This document shows positions 1-7,535 of a stretch of DNA of 14,737 nucleotides, piece by piece. The position numbers and the translations under genes were made by a program. Numbering within the stretch: the stretch's first letter is position 1; each line of letters begins with the position of its first letter. The stretch spans positions 1 through 14,737 of the forward strand of contig NZ_CALHII010000065.1 of the NCBI RefSeq assembly GCF_938030815.1, read 5' to 3'. The notes beneath the pieces were generated by a model. That model did not search any database and was not told where the DNA came from. It saw nothing but the letters and a program-made list of their open reading frames with translations. This DNA is from an uncultured Campylobacter sp. (GTDB taxonomy: Bacteria; Campylobacterota; Campylobacteria; Campylobacterales; Campylobacteraceae).

Positions 1-2
1 TC

Positions 3-335
3 TTGCTTCAGGCTGCCCGAAAGCATGGCCTGCGCCCACCAAAGCAGCCTGCACCATTACCTCCGGAGGATAATGACGATAAAGAAGCTAACAAATTAAA
101 TCACATCTTTAACAAAAAAGAGCATAAATTAGATGATTTTTAAATAAATTTTGACGACAATCAACAACAAGCTTATAATGCTATAATTAAAGAACTTGAA
201 AGAGATATGGCAAATGGTAAGTTGCCAAATAATTTTACTAATGGCTATAAAGTTAATATTAAGGGCTATGAAATTACTGTACGTGGAGTTATAAAAAATA
301 GAAAACCAAAAATCGGAACGATGTTTATCCCTTGA
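3..335 (+). pseudogene. C-terminal toxin domain of a polymorphic (CdiA/hemagglutinin-type) toxin, partial, with an in-frame stop
   Basis: The gene enters from the left edge. One frame reads through a proline-rich linker (PPKQPAPLPPED) into NHIFNKKEHKLDDF, then a TAA at 141-143, then continues in the same frame with NFDDNQQQAYNAIIKEL and ends with ITVRGVIKNRKPKIGTMFIP and TGA at 333-335. The HIF-x4-H start and the ITVRG...IGT-x-FIP end are patterns I recall from short C-terminal toxin modules of contact-dependent and other polymorphic toxins; the exact nuclease class is not certain. Because the frame resumes unchanged after the TAA, a single nonsense change (probably from a Leu codon) explains the break. 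The region is clearly more AT-rich than truD next door, which fits a transferred cassette. The delivery part of the toxin lies outside the window. What is seen is the frame and the stop; family membership is recalled; loss of function is inferred. Confidence 0.7.
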
Positions 336-741
336 TAATTTTACGGATATTGCAAATATCGAAGCTGAAATTATTAAGCTAATAAGTGATGATTTAAGCG
401 ATTATGCGCTTTATGAGCAGTTTGAAAATTCAAAAATTACAAAAAGAGAGGTTTCGACAGCCGGATATTATTGCCATTTCAAGTGTAAAAAAATATTAGA
501 AAAAAGCAAAAACAACGGTTTTGTCGGCAATGTAAATTTAACGCTTTCTGATGAAAACATTGGAGGAGCAATGGTTCTTTTGGAAAATGGAATTTTAAAA
601 ATGTTAGAATGCTACTTTTGGGAAGAGAATAATTTTTTTGAAAATATTGTAAACGGGCAATAGTAGATAAAAGACTTAAGCGATTTTAAGCTTAATAATA
701 TTTTGTTGATTGTCGACGAAAATGAATTTGGGCAACTATAA
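334..741 (+). pseudogene. Remnant of a putative immunity gene paired with the upstream toxin domain
   Basis: Immediately after the toxin module an open frame reads DNFTDIANIEAEIIKLISDD and continues through YYCHFKCKKILEKS, GFVGNVNLTLSDENIGGAMV and LLENGILKMLECYFWEENNF to NGQ, then TAG TAG at 661-666. The frame resumes with IKDLSDFKLNNILLIVDENE and ends with TAA at 739-741. It is open from 295 but has no ATG, GTG or TTG at its head. Skipping one C in the CCC at 329-331 would join it to the ATG at 321. Size (about 135 residues), acidity and position directly after a toxin tip are typical of cognate immunity genes, but I do not recognise the family. The missing start and the doubled stop suggest decay alongside the toxin. 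An alternative is that a shorter protein of about 110 residues is still made from an unusual start. Confidence 0.55.
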
Positions 742-1071
742 AAAGGTGAATTTTATAAAATTTCACCTACGACCGAGCAGAATAAAATTTTAAATTCTAT
801 GGTTTAGACAAAGCGTCACGCTTACTGCGATGAAATCTCACGAAATTTCATAAAATTTTTCTACCGCGCGAATTTAAATCCACGTAGCCAAGCTCTAAAA
901 TTCCGTAAAATTTCGCGCGATATGGCGTGGTTTGACGTGGAGCGTGGCGTGGCGCGAGCTCTATTATGCAGCGCGGTGCGATGCGGCGTGACGTAGCACA
1001 AGTGCGGCATGAACCCTACTCTACGGTGCCGTTTGACGCGACATGAGCCCTAATCCGCGGCGTAATGCGGC
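742..1071. other. Non-coding stretch between the toxin/immunity remnant and truD
   Basis: No convincing gene is seen on either strand. The left half is AT-rich and carries several imperfect AAATTTTAAATT-type palindromes (for example around 784-797) and the terminator listed separately. The right half is GC-rich with many short GCGTGG/GCGGCG-like units between about 930 and 1060. The change in base composition near 870 probably marks the join between transferred DNA and the truD core. Confidence 0.6.
743..768 (-). terminator. Probable intrinsic terminator for leftward (truD) transcription
   Basis: AGGTGAA at 744-750 pairs with TTTCACCT at 761-768 around an A/T-rich centre. Read on the minus strand, the hairpin is followed directly by TTTTT, the U-tract expected of an intrinsic terminator; read on the plus strand, no T-run follows. 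It lies about 300 bases beyond the truD stop and just after the immunity remnant on the other strand, so it would end leftward transcripts. Confidence 0.55.
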
Positions 1072-2184
1072 TCAATCCTCGTCTGTCGCGGCGCCCTCGA
1101 ATATATCTCGGTGCAAAATTTCTTCCAAAACGACCGTCGCATAAGAGCCTTTCGGCAGGTAAAAACTGAAGCTAAAATGCGCATTTTGCGCATCATAGGC
1201 GTGCTGCACGCGCTCCATAAAGCTCCATGCAAACCTGCGCGAGCCGTTCATCTGCGCCTCAAACTCGCGTGAGGGCGCGAAAATTTCATCTTCAAATCTG
1301 CCGCCAAGCCCGCTAGCTCGCAGCTTCGCTCGCCCCACGATAAGGCCTGCGCTCGTGATTTCTCGTCTTGCGAACCGCTCGCACTCTGCGCCCAGATCGT
1401 CGCAGCTAAAAAACGCGCCACGGGGAAAGTGTCCTAAAATCTCGCCCCTTAGCAGCTTAAAAAACTGCGGCTGAGCTGCGATCTCGCGCGCCTCCTCCTT
1501 GCTTAGTCCGTAAATTTTAGCAAACTCCCCAAGGCTAAATTCCGCCGCAAATTTTGAAATTTCGACCCGCTTGCTAAGCCAGCGGTTAAAAAGCTCACTC
1601 TGATAGGCGCTGATTAGAAAGTCGCGCATTTTGGGGTTTTTAAGCCGCCTCTGTCCGCGCAGCACCTCCTCGCCCTGCGCTGCGTTGTCGCCGAACTTGC
1701 CGAAGCGTTGATAGCCGAAGTAGTTCGCAAAGCCCTCGCGCCCTAGCGTATCTAGCGCGGCTGCGAGCTTAACGGCGTCGGGCGGCAGGACCTTTTTTAG
1801 GCGGATGAAAAAGTCATTGCCCTTAAGATGGCCGATTTTAAGCTTGTTTTTGTGCCTTTGCACGCTTAAAATTTTAAGGCTCTCGTGCGAAAACCTGCCC
1901 AGTGCGGGCTCAAATTTAGCAGGCATGCTAACGTGCTGCGTCGTAAGGCCCTGCTTGTCTTTAAGCCCCGCGTAGCCGAACTCGCGCATCTTAGCGCCCG
2001 TATGTTCGCTTAAAATCCGCAGCGCCTCGTGCGTGCCGATGCCTTTTTTTTGCAGCAGCAAAATGCAGTGCTCGCCATCATTGCTAGGCTCGTAAAGCGG
2101 CACTTCGCGCACGACGAAATCGCTTGAGTTTTTACTAAAATGCGCATTTATCGGCGCGTGATTTAGGGTGTATAAAATTTTCAT
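1072..2184 (-). CDS. truD: tRNA pseudouridine(13) synthase TruD
   Basis: TruD converts uridine 13 of some tRNAs (tRNA-Glu in E. coli) to pseudouridine in the cytoplasm. The 370-residue product has the family's catalytic loop YAGLKDKQG, with Asp76 as the expected catalytic aspartate, the NYFGYQRFGKFGDN motif, and an insert-containing C-terminal half as in other TruD proteins. The open frame extends 49 codons upstream to 2331, but that extension (rich in basic and aromatic residues) overlaps the start of the divergent neighbour and does not look like TruD. The ATG at 2182-2184 begins MKILYTLNH, is preceded by an AAAGG-like ribosome site and gives the usual family length. The gene is divergent from the DUF5644-like gene, with about 106 bases between the starts that must hold both promoters; a TATAAA-type box near 2215 is a weak candidate for truD. 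Function is assigned with high confidence. Confidence 0.93.
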   Translation of the reverse strand: MKILYTLNHAPINAHFSKNSSDFVVREVPLYEPSNDGEHCILLLQKKGIGTHEALRILSEHTGAKMREFGYAGLKDKQGLTTQHVSMPAKFEPALGRFSHESLKILSVQRHKNKLKIGHLKGNDFFIRLKKVLPPDAVKLAAALDTLGREGFANYFGYQRFGKFGDNAAQGEEVLRGQRRLKNPKMRDFLISAYQSELFNRWLSKRVEISKFAAEFSLGEFAKIYGLSKEEAREIAAQPQFFKLLRGEILGHFPRGAFFSCDDLGAECERFARREITSAGLIVGRAKLRASGLGGRFEDEIFAPSREFEAQMNGSRRFAWSFMERVQHAYDAQNAHFSFSFYLPKGSYATVVLEEILHRDIFEGAATDED

Positions 2185-2290
2185 AGCCCGCCTTTGCGTT
2201 AATCTAAGGCACAATTTTATAAAATTGAGCCTAAAAAACTCATTATTAAGGCAAATTCTAGTATCATTCGCCATAAAAAAAGGATGAAAA

Positions 2291-3325
2291 ATGCTAATCA
2301 GGCTCTTTCGCTTCGATCCCCGCTGCGACATCGCAAGCTACTTCAAGCCCTATGTTTATGAAAGCGTGCCCTTTGCCGATCTTGCGGCGCTGCTTGACGA
2401 CATTTCCGCGCACGATCCCTATTTTAGCGCGCAGAGGGTGGAATTTGTAAAAATCGGGGGCACCACCGTAAGCGTAAAAGAGCCGCTAGATACGCTGATA
2501 GCGCACTTTGGAAGCGAGCTAATCATAGCCCCTCTTAGCGAAAAAGAGGCGATTAAAGATCTGCGCTGCGAGCCGAGGGCGTTTTTGGATAAATTTAAAG
2601 CCTTTGAGAGCATCGCGGACGCCTCTGATTTCGAGTTTTACAAAAGCCTCGCGCCCTATTTTTACTCGACGAAAATCCCCGCATGCTCGCAGGAGTTTTT
2701 GGGCAACAGCGCCTTTATCTTCGCGCACCGCCTGATGCAGACGCACCCGAGCGAGCGCATGAGGGTTTTAGAGATCATCGAGCCGCAGATGGCGTATTTT
2801 ACGAAGTGCGACGCCGTGGGGATGGAGTTTGACGACCGCGCGGCATACAGGGCGTTTTGTGATATTTTAAAATTTGAGCCCGCGCGCAGCAATAAAATTT
2901 TAAGCGCGCAGAGCATGGCGGAATTTGACGCAGCGGGCGCGAAGCACAATTTTAGCGGCTTTAACGTCGCCGTGTGGTACGACGAGGCCGCGGAGGAGCT
3001 GGCTAGCAGGCTGGGCGCGCAGATCGTGCACTTTGGCTGCGAAGGCGCGCCGCTTGGAGCGCAGATATACGAGCGCGAGCGGGAGTGCGCGCTGCGGCTG
3101 GGGGGCGAAATTTTATTTGACGCGTTTGATAGCGGAAGCGATTTTTTGCTAGTAAATTCCAAGCTTGCGCTTGATTTTTTAGACGGCAGAAGCGATGAAA
3201 TCCAAAGGCTTTTCGGCAGAGATCTCGCGGGCTTTTATCTAATTACGACGGATGAGCTCATCGCTCTAGCTCGCGGCGAGAGACCCGACTTTTCGGCACG
3301 CAAGCTAAAGCCGACGCTGATTTAA
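2291..3325 (+). CDS. DUF5644-like protein (degenerate ferredoxin-like N-terminus, HdrB-like C-terminus)
   Basis: The product has 344 residues. Its N-terminal part (LIRLFRFDPRCDIASYFKPY, then LDTLIAHFGSELIIAPLSEK) and its C-terminal part (GSDFLLVNSKLALDF ... LITTDELIALARGE) match my memory of an epsilonproteobacterial family annotated DUF5644/HdrB C-terminal-like. There the first domain resembles the iron-sulfur subunit of succinate dehydrogenase/fumarate reductase and the second a heterodisulfide reductase B domain. The seven cysteines are scattered: there is no CxxC pair and no CCG motif, so binding of the usual clusters is unlikely. No signal peptide or membrane segment is seen, so it should be cytoplasmic. 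The start is ATG with an AAAGGATG-like ribosome site just upstream. It stands alone, divergent from truD and convergent with the gene pair at 3458-4408. The family name is moderately sure; the function is unknown. Confidence 0.65.
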   Translation: MLIRLFRFDPRCDIASYFKPYVYESVPFADLAALLDDISAHDPYFSAQRVEFVKIGGTTVSVKEPLDTLIAHFGSELIIAPLSEKEAIKDLRCEPRAFLDKFKAFESIADASDFEFYKSLAPYFYSTKIPACSQEFLGNSAFIFAHRLMQTHPSERMRVLEIIEPQMAYFTKCDAVGMEFDDRAAYRAFCDILKFEPARSNKILSAQSMAEFDAAGAKHNFSGFNVAVWYDEAAEELASRLGAQIVHFGCEGAPLGAQIYERERECALRLGGEILFDAFDSGSDFLLVNSKLALDFLDGRSDEIQRLFGRDLAGFYLITTDELIALARGERPDFSARKLKPTLI

Positions 3326-3457
3326 ATTTGACGCCAAAAATTAATTCTAAATTTCTAAGACATGCCAGCGCCAAAGATATCGAAATTTAAGCATGGAATT
3401 TTTCCGTCTTGTAGACAATTCGGCACCTAATATTTTTTGGCTATTCCAATGCTAATT

Positions 3458-3916
3458 CTATTTTAGCTTGTTTATTAGCTTTACTTTAAAATTTGGAGCT
3501 TGATCCCATGCGCCATCTAAACCAAATACATCAAGCGCCTCAGCTAAAAGATCTATAATATCTTGTGTTTTTAGTCTGAATGTTCGAATAGGATGAAGCT
3601 CAAGCAAGTACCAGACAGTATTGTACTTTATAGAATCAATAATCTCCTTTTTTTCATCCAATTCTATATCTAATATTACTTTAATAATACTTCCTTGGTA
3701 ATATAAAGTCCAAAGCGTTTTACTTAAATATCCATGATCTACCTCGGGATCTGGGAAAAACCCTGTTTTCATAAGCCAGCAGTCACGCTCCCTGTCTATA
3801 ACCCAATACCATTGATCCGGCAAGCCTTTATCGTATGGATTATATTTAAGAAAAATCTTAGTAAGTTTATATTTTTTATCATCCTCTTTTGTGATGATCG
3901 CATTTTCAAACGCCAC
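3458..3916 (-). CDS. Unrecognised small protein with W-x-IDRER-x2-WL motif, paralogue 1 (putative orphan immunity-type protein)
   Basis: The product has 152 residues, begins MAFENAIITKEDDKKYKL and contains WVIDRERDCWL, LWTLYYQGSIIKVILD and YLLELHPIRTF, ending with a helical IIDLLAEALDVFG segment. The start is GTG at 3914-3916, chosen because a good AAGGGGAT ribosome site lies upstream and because the paralogue upstream also begins MAF. It is soluble: no signal peptide or membrane segment is seen. It lies 15 bases after the stop of paralogue 2 on the same strand, so the two are almost certainly cotranscribed. Base composition is AT-rich compared with truD and the pur genes, suggesting transfer. 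The family is not recognised. Small acidic cytoplasmic paralogues, in tandem, near toxin debris, suggest orphan immunity genes; this is inference only. Confidence 0.75.
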   Translation of the reverse strand: MAFENAIITKEDDKKYKLTKIFLKYNPYDKGLPDQWYWVIDRERDCWLMKTGFFPDPEVDHGYLSKTLWTLYYQGSIIKVILDIELDEKKEIIDSIKYNTVWYLLELHPIRTFRLKTQDIIDLLAEALDVFGLDGAWDQAPNFKVKLINKLK

Positions 3917-3931
3917 TTTATCCCCTTTGCT

Positions 3932-4408
3932 TTAAATTTTTGATATAAAAGTTACTTGAATGTTTTCCTTAGGGACAATAGATCCTCCATCGCCATATTC
4001 ATTTAAAATTTCTTTTAAAATATCTACAATCTCTTGCTTTGGTATATTCCCAATATCGCTTCTTATGGATTCTAGTTCATATATTATTCTAAACGGATTA
4101 TCTGTAACTTTTTTACCAGTATTTTCGTTGTATATATCTCTTAAATCGATCTCTATATCTTTACCTTTATAGTGCAAAAGCCATATATATTCACCGCTAA
4201 ATTCCATATCTCTCGGATCTCCGATAGTGATACTGCGCACAGGAAAAAGCCAAATACCTCTTTCTCGATCTATACACCAGCTTCTTGAATTTAAGTTTGC
4301 CCAAACAAGCTCACCCTGATAATACTTATTGCATATCTCATTGCACGGTTTTAGCAAATCGTATTTCTCGACATCCTCTTTTGAAATTTCCTCTGTAACA
4401 AACGCCAT
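3932..4408 (-). CDS. Unrecognised small protein with W-x-IDRER-x2-WL motif, paralogue 2 (putative orphan immunity-type protein)
   Basis: The product has 158 residues, begins MAFVTEEISKEDVEKYDLLK and carries WCIDRERGIWL, YIWLLHYKGKDIEIDL, IIYELESIRS and QEIVDILKEILNEYGDGG. The ATG at 4406-4408 has a strong AAGGAGAGAG ribosome site. Blocks shared with paralogue 1 are MAF, I-[TS]-KED-x2-KY, W-x-IDRER-x2-WL, W-x-L-x-Y-x-G and the I-x-[DE]-[IL]-L helix near the C-terminus, so the two arose by duplication and diverged strongly. The block from DNPFRIIYELESIRS to the C-terminus also matches the partial gene at the right edge. This is the first gene of the pair; a TAAAAT-type box lies in the region just upstream (4409-4440). 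No membrane segment or signal is seen. The function is unknown; the immunity idea rests on size, tandem layout and AT-rich composition. Confidence 0.77.
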   Translation of the reverse strand: MAFVTEEISKEDVEKYDLLKPCNEICNKYYQGELVWANLNSRSWCIDRERGIWLFPVRSITIGDPRDMEFSGEYIWLLHYKGKDIEIDLRDIYNENTGKKVTDNPFRIIYELESIRSDIGNIPKQEIVDILKEILNEYGDGGSIVPKENIQVTFISKI

Positions 4409-4916
4409 TCTCTCTCCTTAAGAATTTAAAATTTTAGACTACTGCGGGTTGCCGCCGTCTTTGCTCTTGCGACAATCGTTTAGCCATTCGCACAAATAGC
4501 TAAATATACGCTAAATTTCATCTTGCCGCGCCGCGTGAAATTTTAAAATTTCGCTTTTATACAGGCGCTGTTTTCTTGCCTATCTCTTGCCGATAACTCG
4601 CCGCCTGCTGCTTAGATGAAATTTTAAAATTCCACCACCTGTACGCATGGATAGAATTTTAAAATTCCATCGTTCGCGCGCACGTACCGCGTATGAAAAC
4701 TCCATAATCCGCCGCTAAATTCCATTTGCGGCCGCTCAAAATCGCGCGGGCTTGCGCGAGATAAAATTTTAAAATTCAGCCGTCTGCACGAGTGGACGAA
4801 ATTTATAAAATTCCGCCGCCGCAAATCAAAAGGGCAAACAAAGGCGCCGTCGCGCAGAAATCGCGCGGATTAGCAAAAGTCGCGTTCTAATTTCGTGATA
4901 AATTTATAAATTCCGC
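4409..4916. other. Non-coding stretch with spaced A/T palindromes
   Basis: This 508-base gap lies between plsC (which ends here) and the start of the paralogue pair. I see no gene with family-like composition on either strand. GC-rich segments alternate with short A/T palindromes, listed separately. The right end (4409-4440) probably holds the ribosome site and promoter of the paralogue pair. Confidence 0.6.
4537..4913. repeat. Cluster of six short palindromes of the GAAATTTTAAAATTTC type
   Basis: Copies are at 4537-4552 (GAAATTTTAAAATTTC, perfect), 4618-4632, 4654-4667 (GAATTTTAAAATTC, perfect), 4764-4777, 4798-4813 (GAAATTTATAAAATTCC) and 4900-4913 (AAATTTATAAATTC). Four of the six are followed by C or CC and then a CGCC/CACC/CATC-like triplet, so the unit extends past the palindrome. 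Offsets between copies are 81, 36, 110, 34 and 102. Similar palindromes occur singly elsewhere (for example 784-797 and 14413-14428). They could act as weak terminators, protein-binding sites or remnants of a small repeat family. Confidence 0.6.
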
Positions 4917-5603
4917 CTACGCTTCGGCGGTTTCGTTTTCGTCGATTACGGCTTGCATCGTGTCTCTGGCGTGCTGCAGCCAATCTTTATCGCTCGTGTC
5001 GAGCAGGTCTAGGTAGATGATTTTGACGTGTCCGCTGTGGACGGTGAAATCGTGAGAGTTTGCGATGTGCTGCGTGCCGATGAGTACCACGGGCTGGACG
5101 CGCAGACCGAGCTTGCTAACGATCGCTTTGGCGCCGCTTTGGAATTGCAAAAGCTGCGTGCCGCGATGTCTGGTGCCCTCGGGAAACATCGTGATGACGC
5201 GCCCTTCGCTCACGCGCTGCTGCACTTCGTGCACGATCCGCACCAGATCGCGCGGATTTGAGCGATCGACCTGGATCATCTTTGGAAGCGTGATGATTTT
5301 GCCGATGATAGGGATGTCTGCGATCTCCTTTTTAGCGATCCAGCAGATATCGGCGGGATGAGTCTCTTCAAGCACGACGATATCCATTATGCTTTGGTGG
5401 TTGGCGATTACTAGCTGCGCGCGCGGATCGGGAGTGCCCACGATCTGGATATCGTACCCGATGCCGTAGCGCTGGAAGCGCCCCCAAATGCGGCGAAAGC
5501 GGCGATGAGAGGAGTTTTTCACCGCCATGGCGATCACGACGCAAACGACGGTAAAAATAAACCAAATCGCGTAAAATAGCGCTCTAATCCTTGCTAAGCT
5601 CAT
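4917..5603 (-). CDS. plsC: 1-acyl-sn-glycerol-3-phosphate acyltransferase (PlsC)
   Basis: PlsC acylates lysophosphatidic acid to phosphatidic acid at the inner membrane, a step in phospholipid synthesis. The 228-residue product has an N-terminal membrane segment (about residues 8-27), the NHQSIMD block with the catalytic His69 and Asp74 pair, and the FPEGTR substrate-binding block at 140-145, all in normal order and spacing. The ATG at 5601-5603 overlaps the end of the upstream gene by 20 bases, so translation is probably coupled; the ribosome site is weak. It is the last gene of the ctpA-pur operon, as the plsC homologue is in C. jejuni (Cj0516, from memory). The gene ends in TAG directly beside an A/T palindrome. 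Confidence 0.92.
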   Translation of the reverse strand: MSLARIRALFYAIWFIFTVVCVVIAMAVKNSSHRRFRRIWGRFQRYGIGYDIQIVGTPDPRAQLVIANHQSIMDIVVLEETHPADICWIAKKEIADIPIIGKIITLPKMIQVDRSNPRDLVRIVHEVQQRVSEGRVITMFPEGTRHRGTQLLQFQSGAKAIVSKLGLRVQPVVLIGTQHIANSHDFTVHSGHVKIIYLDLLDTSDKDWLQHARDTMQAVIDENETAEA

Positions 5604-6876
5604 CTTTTTTAACCCAGCCGATCTTGTTGCCGCCCAGCATGATTTTATAAAATTCCTTATTCGTACCCAAAATTTCGACCTTCTCAGGATTTTTAGTCAC
5701 GTAAAACACGGTGGAGCTTTGCATAGGCAAAATTCTAACCGGGGAATTTTGCGCGATGCTGCCCGTGCCGTAAGGTCTTTGCGCATAGAAATTTACTGCC
5801 AAAATTAGCACCGCAAAGATAAGCGGCGTGATATTTTTACTAAGCAGAAACATCACCAAAAGCACGGCAGCTAGCGTGTAGATCGCGATCTGCTTATAGG
5901 CTTCGAACTTGCTCTCTTTCGGATTTAGCCCGATCTGCGTGCTAAGATCCTCGGCGCGCGGATTAAGCTCAAGGCCGAAATTTTCAAATTTTTTAGTATT
6001 AAGATTGAAATAGCTGAAGTCTAAATTTGTGATATTTTTATCCACGACGGCGAAATAATATCCGCTTTGGCTCGCGTATGTGCCGCGCACGGAGTCCACA
6101 CCCTGCTTGATAATGGCGGGATTATCTATGCTAAAAGCGCTGATTGCGCCGTTTCGGATACCAAGATCGAGCGTGAGTAAATTTGAAGCGTCGTCAAATT
6201 TAGTAGTTTTGTAGTTTTTAAGTTTCAGCTCGTCGGCTACGATATGCGAAAAATTAGGCTTCGTGTCAAGCTTCATAAATTCTGGATTATCAGGCTTAAT
6301 AGAGCTTTTTTCAAAGAATTCTCCGTTGCGCTGCAGCGTCAAAACGAGCTCATTTATCTTATCGCTCTTATCGCTTGCCGCAAACCACAGCGTCGTCTCA
6401 AACATCTCGTCACCCTCAATCCACGTAAGATTGTCGGCATTAAGCCACTTCATACCATTGGTGCGGCTGATCTCTAGCTTTGGCTTAACGGTGATTTTCT
6501 GCCCCAAATATACGGCGAAATCAATCTTAAAAATTTGATTGCAATACACCTTCCTAGGCATCCCGCTGGCTTTTAGCGTAAGCTCTTTGGGCTTAATGTC
6601 CTGATAGACCTTATCGTCGGATACATCAAGATCGACTTCGTTAGTAGGCGCCAAAGCCTTAAGATCGTCGATGCTTAGATTATCCATCGACATAACCTCT
6701 TTTTTATTATACTTCAGCATCACCTTGGAATTATCGCGCGTCTGCGGCTCGTCGGGCTTATCCTCAGCTTTTTTCGGCGCATATTTACTTAGATCATCAA
6801 GCGAATCGATCTCAATCTCCGGCGCAGCAAACGCAAGCGTGCAGACACCTAAAATAGTAAGAATTCTTTTTAGCAA
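5584..6876 (-). CDS. Membrane-anchored periplasmic protein with C-terminal SH3-like domain (Cj0515-type)
   Basis: The product has 430 residues. It begins with a signal peptide (MLKRILTILGVCTLAFA, cut likely before APEIEID), followed by an acidic, lysine-rich stretch and a large extracytoplasmic beta-rich domain (about residues 90-300). Two membrane segments follow at about 330-346 and 350-366, then a C-terminal module (about 377-430, VRILPMQSSTVFYV ... NKIGWVKKDEL) that resembles a bacterial SH3 domain. The start is TTG at 6874-6876, seven bases inside the end of purQ, with AAAAGG upstream; no in-frame ATG precedes the signal peptide. The same position in C. jejuni holds Cj0515, a periplasmic protein of unknown role. 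The overall plan (beta domains, then membrane segments) resembles BatD-like proteins, but I do not claim that family. The gene is cotranscribed with purQ and plsC. Confidence 0.8.
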   Translation of the reverse strand: MLKRILTILGVCTLAFAAPEIEIDSLDDLSKYAPKKAEDKPDEPQTRDNSKVMLKYNKKEVMSMDNLSIDDLKALAPTNEVDLDVSDDKVYQDIKPKELTLKASGMPRKVYCNQIFKIDFAVYLGQKITVKPKLEISRTNGMKWLNADNLTWIEGDEMFETTLWFAASDKSDKINELVLTLQRNGEFFEKSSIKPDNPEFMKLDTKPNFSHIVADELKLKNYKTTKFDDASNLLTLDLGIRNGAISAFSIDNPAIIKQGVDSVRGTYASQSGYYFAVVDKNITNLDFSYFNLNTKKFENFGLELNPRAEDLSTQIGLNPKESKFEAYKQIAIYTLAAVLLVMFLLSKNITPLIFAVLILAVNFYAQRPYGTGSIAQNSPVRILPMQSSTVFYVTKNPEKVEILGTNKEFYKIMLGGNKIGWVKKDELSKD

Positions 6877-7535
6877 ATTAAGCCTTTTAGCATTTTCTCT
6901 CCGTCCGTGCCGCCCAAAATAGGCTCTATCGCGCGCTCAGGATGCGGCATCAGGCCGAAAATCTTTTTATTTTTATCGCAAATCCCAGCAATTGCGTCCA
7001 CTGAGCCGTTCGGATTTAGATCCGCGCCGTTTGCGTCGCAATATTTTAACAGCACGCAATCCTCGTCGTATAGCGACTTTAGCGTATCTGCAGGCGCATA
7101 GTAGTTGCCCTCGCCATGCGCAATCGGGATATTTAAAATTTCGCCCTTATCGCAACAGCGCAGGAATTTATTGTCGTTTGAAACGACGCGCAAATTGTGA
7201 AATTTTGAGATAAAGCTTAAATTTATATTTTTATTCATCGCGCCTGCGAGCAAGCCTAGCTCCAAAAGCATCTGAAAGCCATTACAGATGCCTAGGATAT
7301 AGCCGCCGCGCGCAGCATGAGCAAGAACCGCCTTCATCACCGGACTAAATTTAGCAATCGCCGCGGTTCGCAGATAATCTCCGTGGCTAAAGCCGCCGGG
7401 AAGCACGATCAGATCGGCATTTACGTCGGTTTCTTTATGCCAGATTATCTGCGTTTCGCAACCGAGCTTATCAAAGGCGTATTTGGTGTCGCGCTCGCAG
7501 TTGGTGCCTGGGAAATTTACGATCGCTACCTTCAT
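6870..7535 (-). CDS. purQ: Phosphoribosylformylglycinamidine synthase glutaminase subunit PurQ
   Basis: PurQ hydrolyses glutamine to supply ammonia to PurL for conversion of FGAR to FGAM in purine synthesis. The 221-residue product has the class I glutaminase triad: Cys84 in LGICNGFQML, and His198 and Glu200 in GLMPHPERA. The N-terminus (MKVAIVNFPGTNCERDT) is typical of the small PurQ that works with PurS and the small PurL. The ATG at 7533-7535 overlaps the purS stop in an ATGA of four bases, so the two are translationally coupled. purL itself is not in the window. Confidence 0.96.
   Translation of the reverse strand: MKVAIVNFPGTNCERDTKYAFDKLGCETQIIWHKETDVNADLIVLPGGFSHGDYLRTAAIAKFSPVMKAVLAHAARGGYILGICNGFQMLLELGLLAGAMNKNINLSFISKFHNLRVVSNDNKFLRCCDKGEILNIPIAHGEGNYYAPADTLKSLYDEDCVLLKYCDANGADLNPNGSVDAIAGICDKNKKIFGLMPHPERAIEPILGGTDGEKMLKGLIC

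Noticed and set aside
141..666. Programmed readthrough or a reassigned stop codon at TAA 141 and TAG TAG 661
   Set aside because: All core genes in the window end normally at TAA, TAG or TGA, and no readthrough signal is seen; decay is simpler.
2185..2331. N-terminal extension of truD by 49 codons
   Set aside because: It overlaps the start of the divergent gene, does not look like TruD, and the ATG at 2182-2184 has a ribosome site and gives the normal length.
2662..3162. 166-residue minus-strand open frame opposite the DUF5644-like gene
   Set aside because: Serine-rich antisense shadow; the plus-strand frame is longer and has family-like sequence.
4624..4824. 66-residue minus-strand open frame in the palindrome cluster
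   Set aside because: It consists of translated palindromes and GC-rich filler, with repeated peptides that track the DNA repeat.
4537..4913. Palindromes as insertion sequence ends
   Set aside because: No transposase, no target-site duplications, and spacing is irregular.
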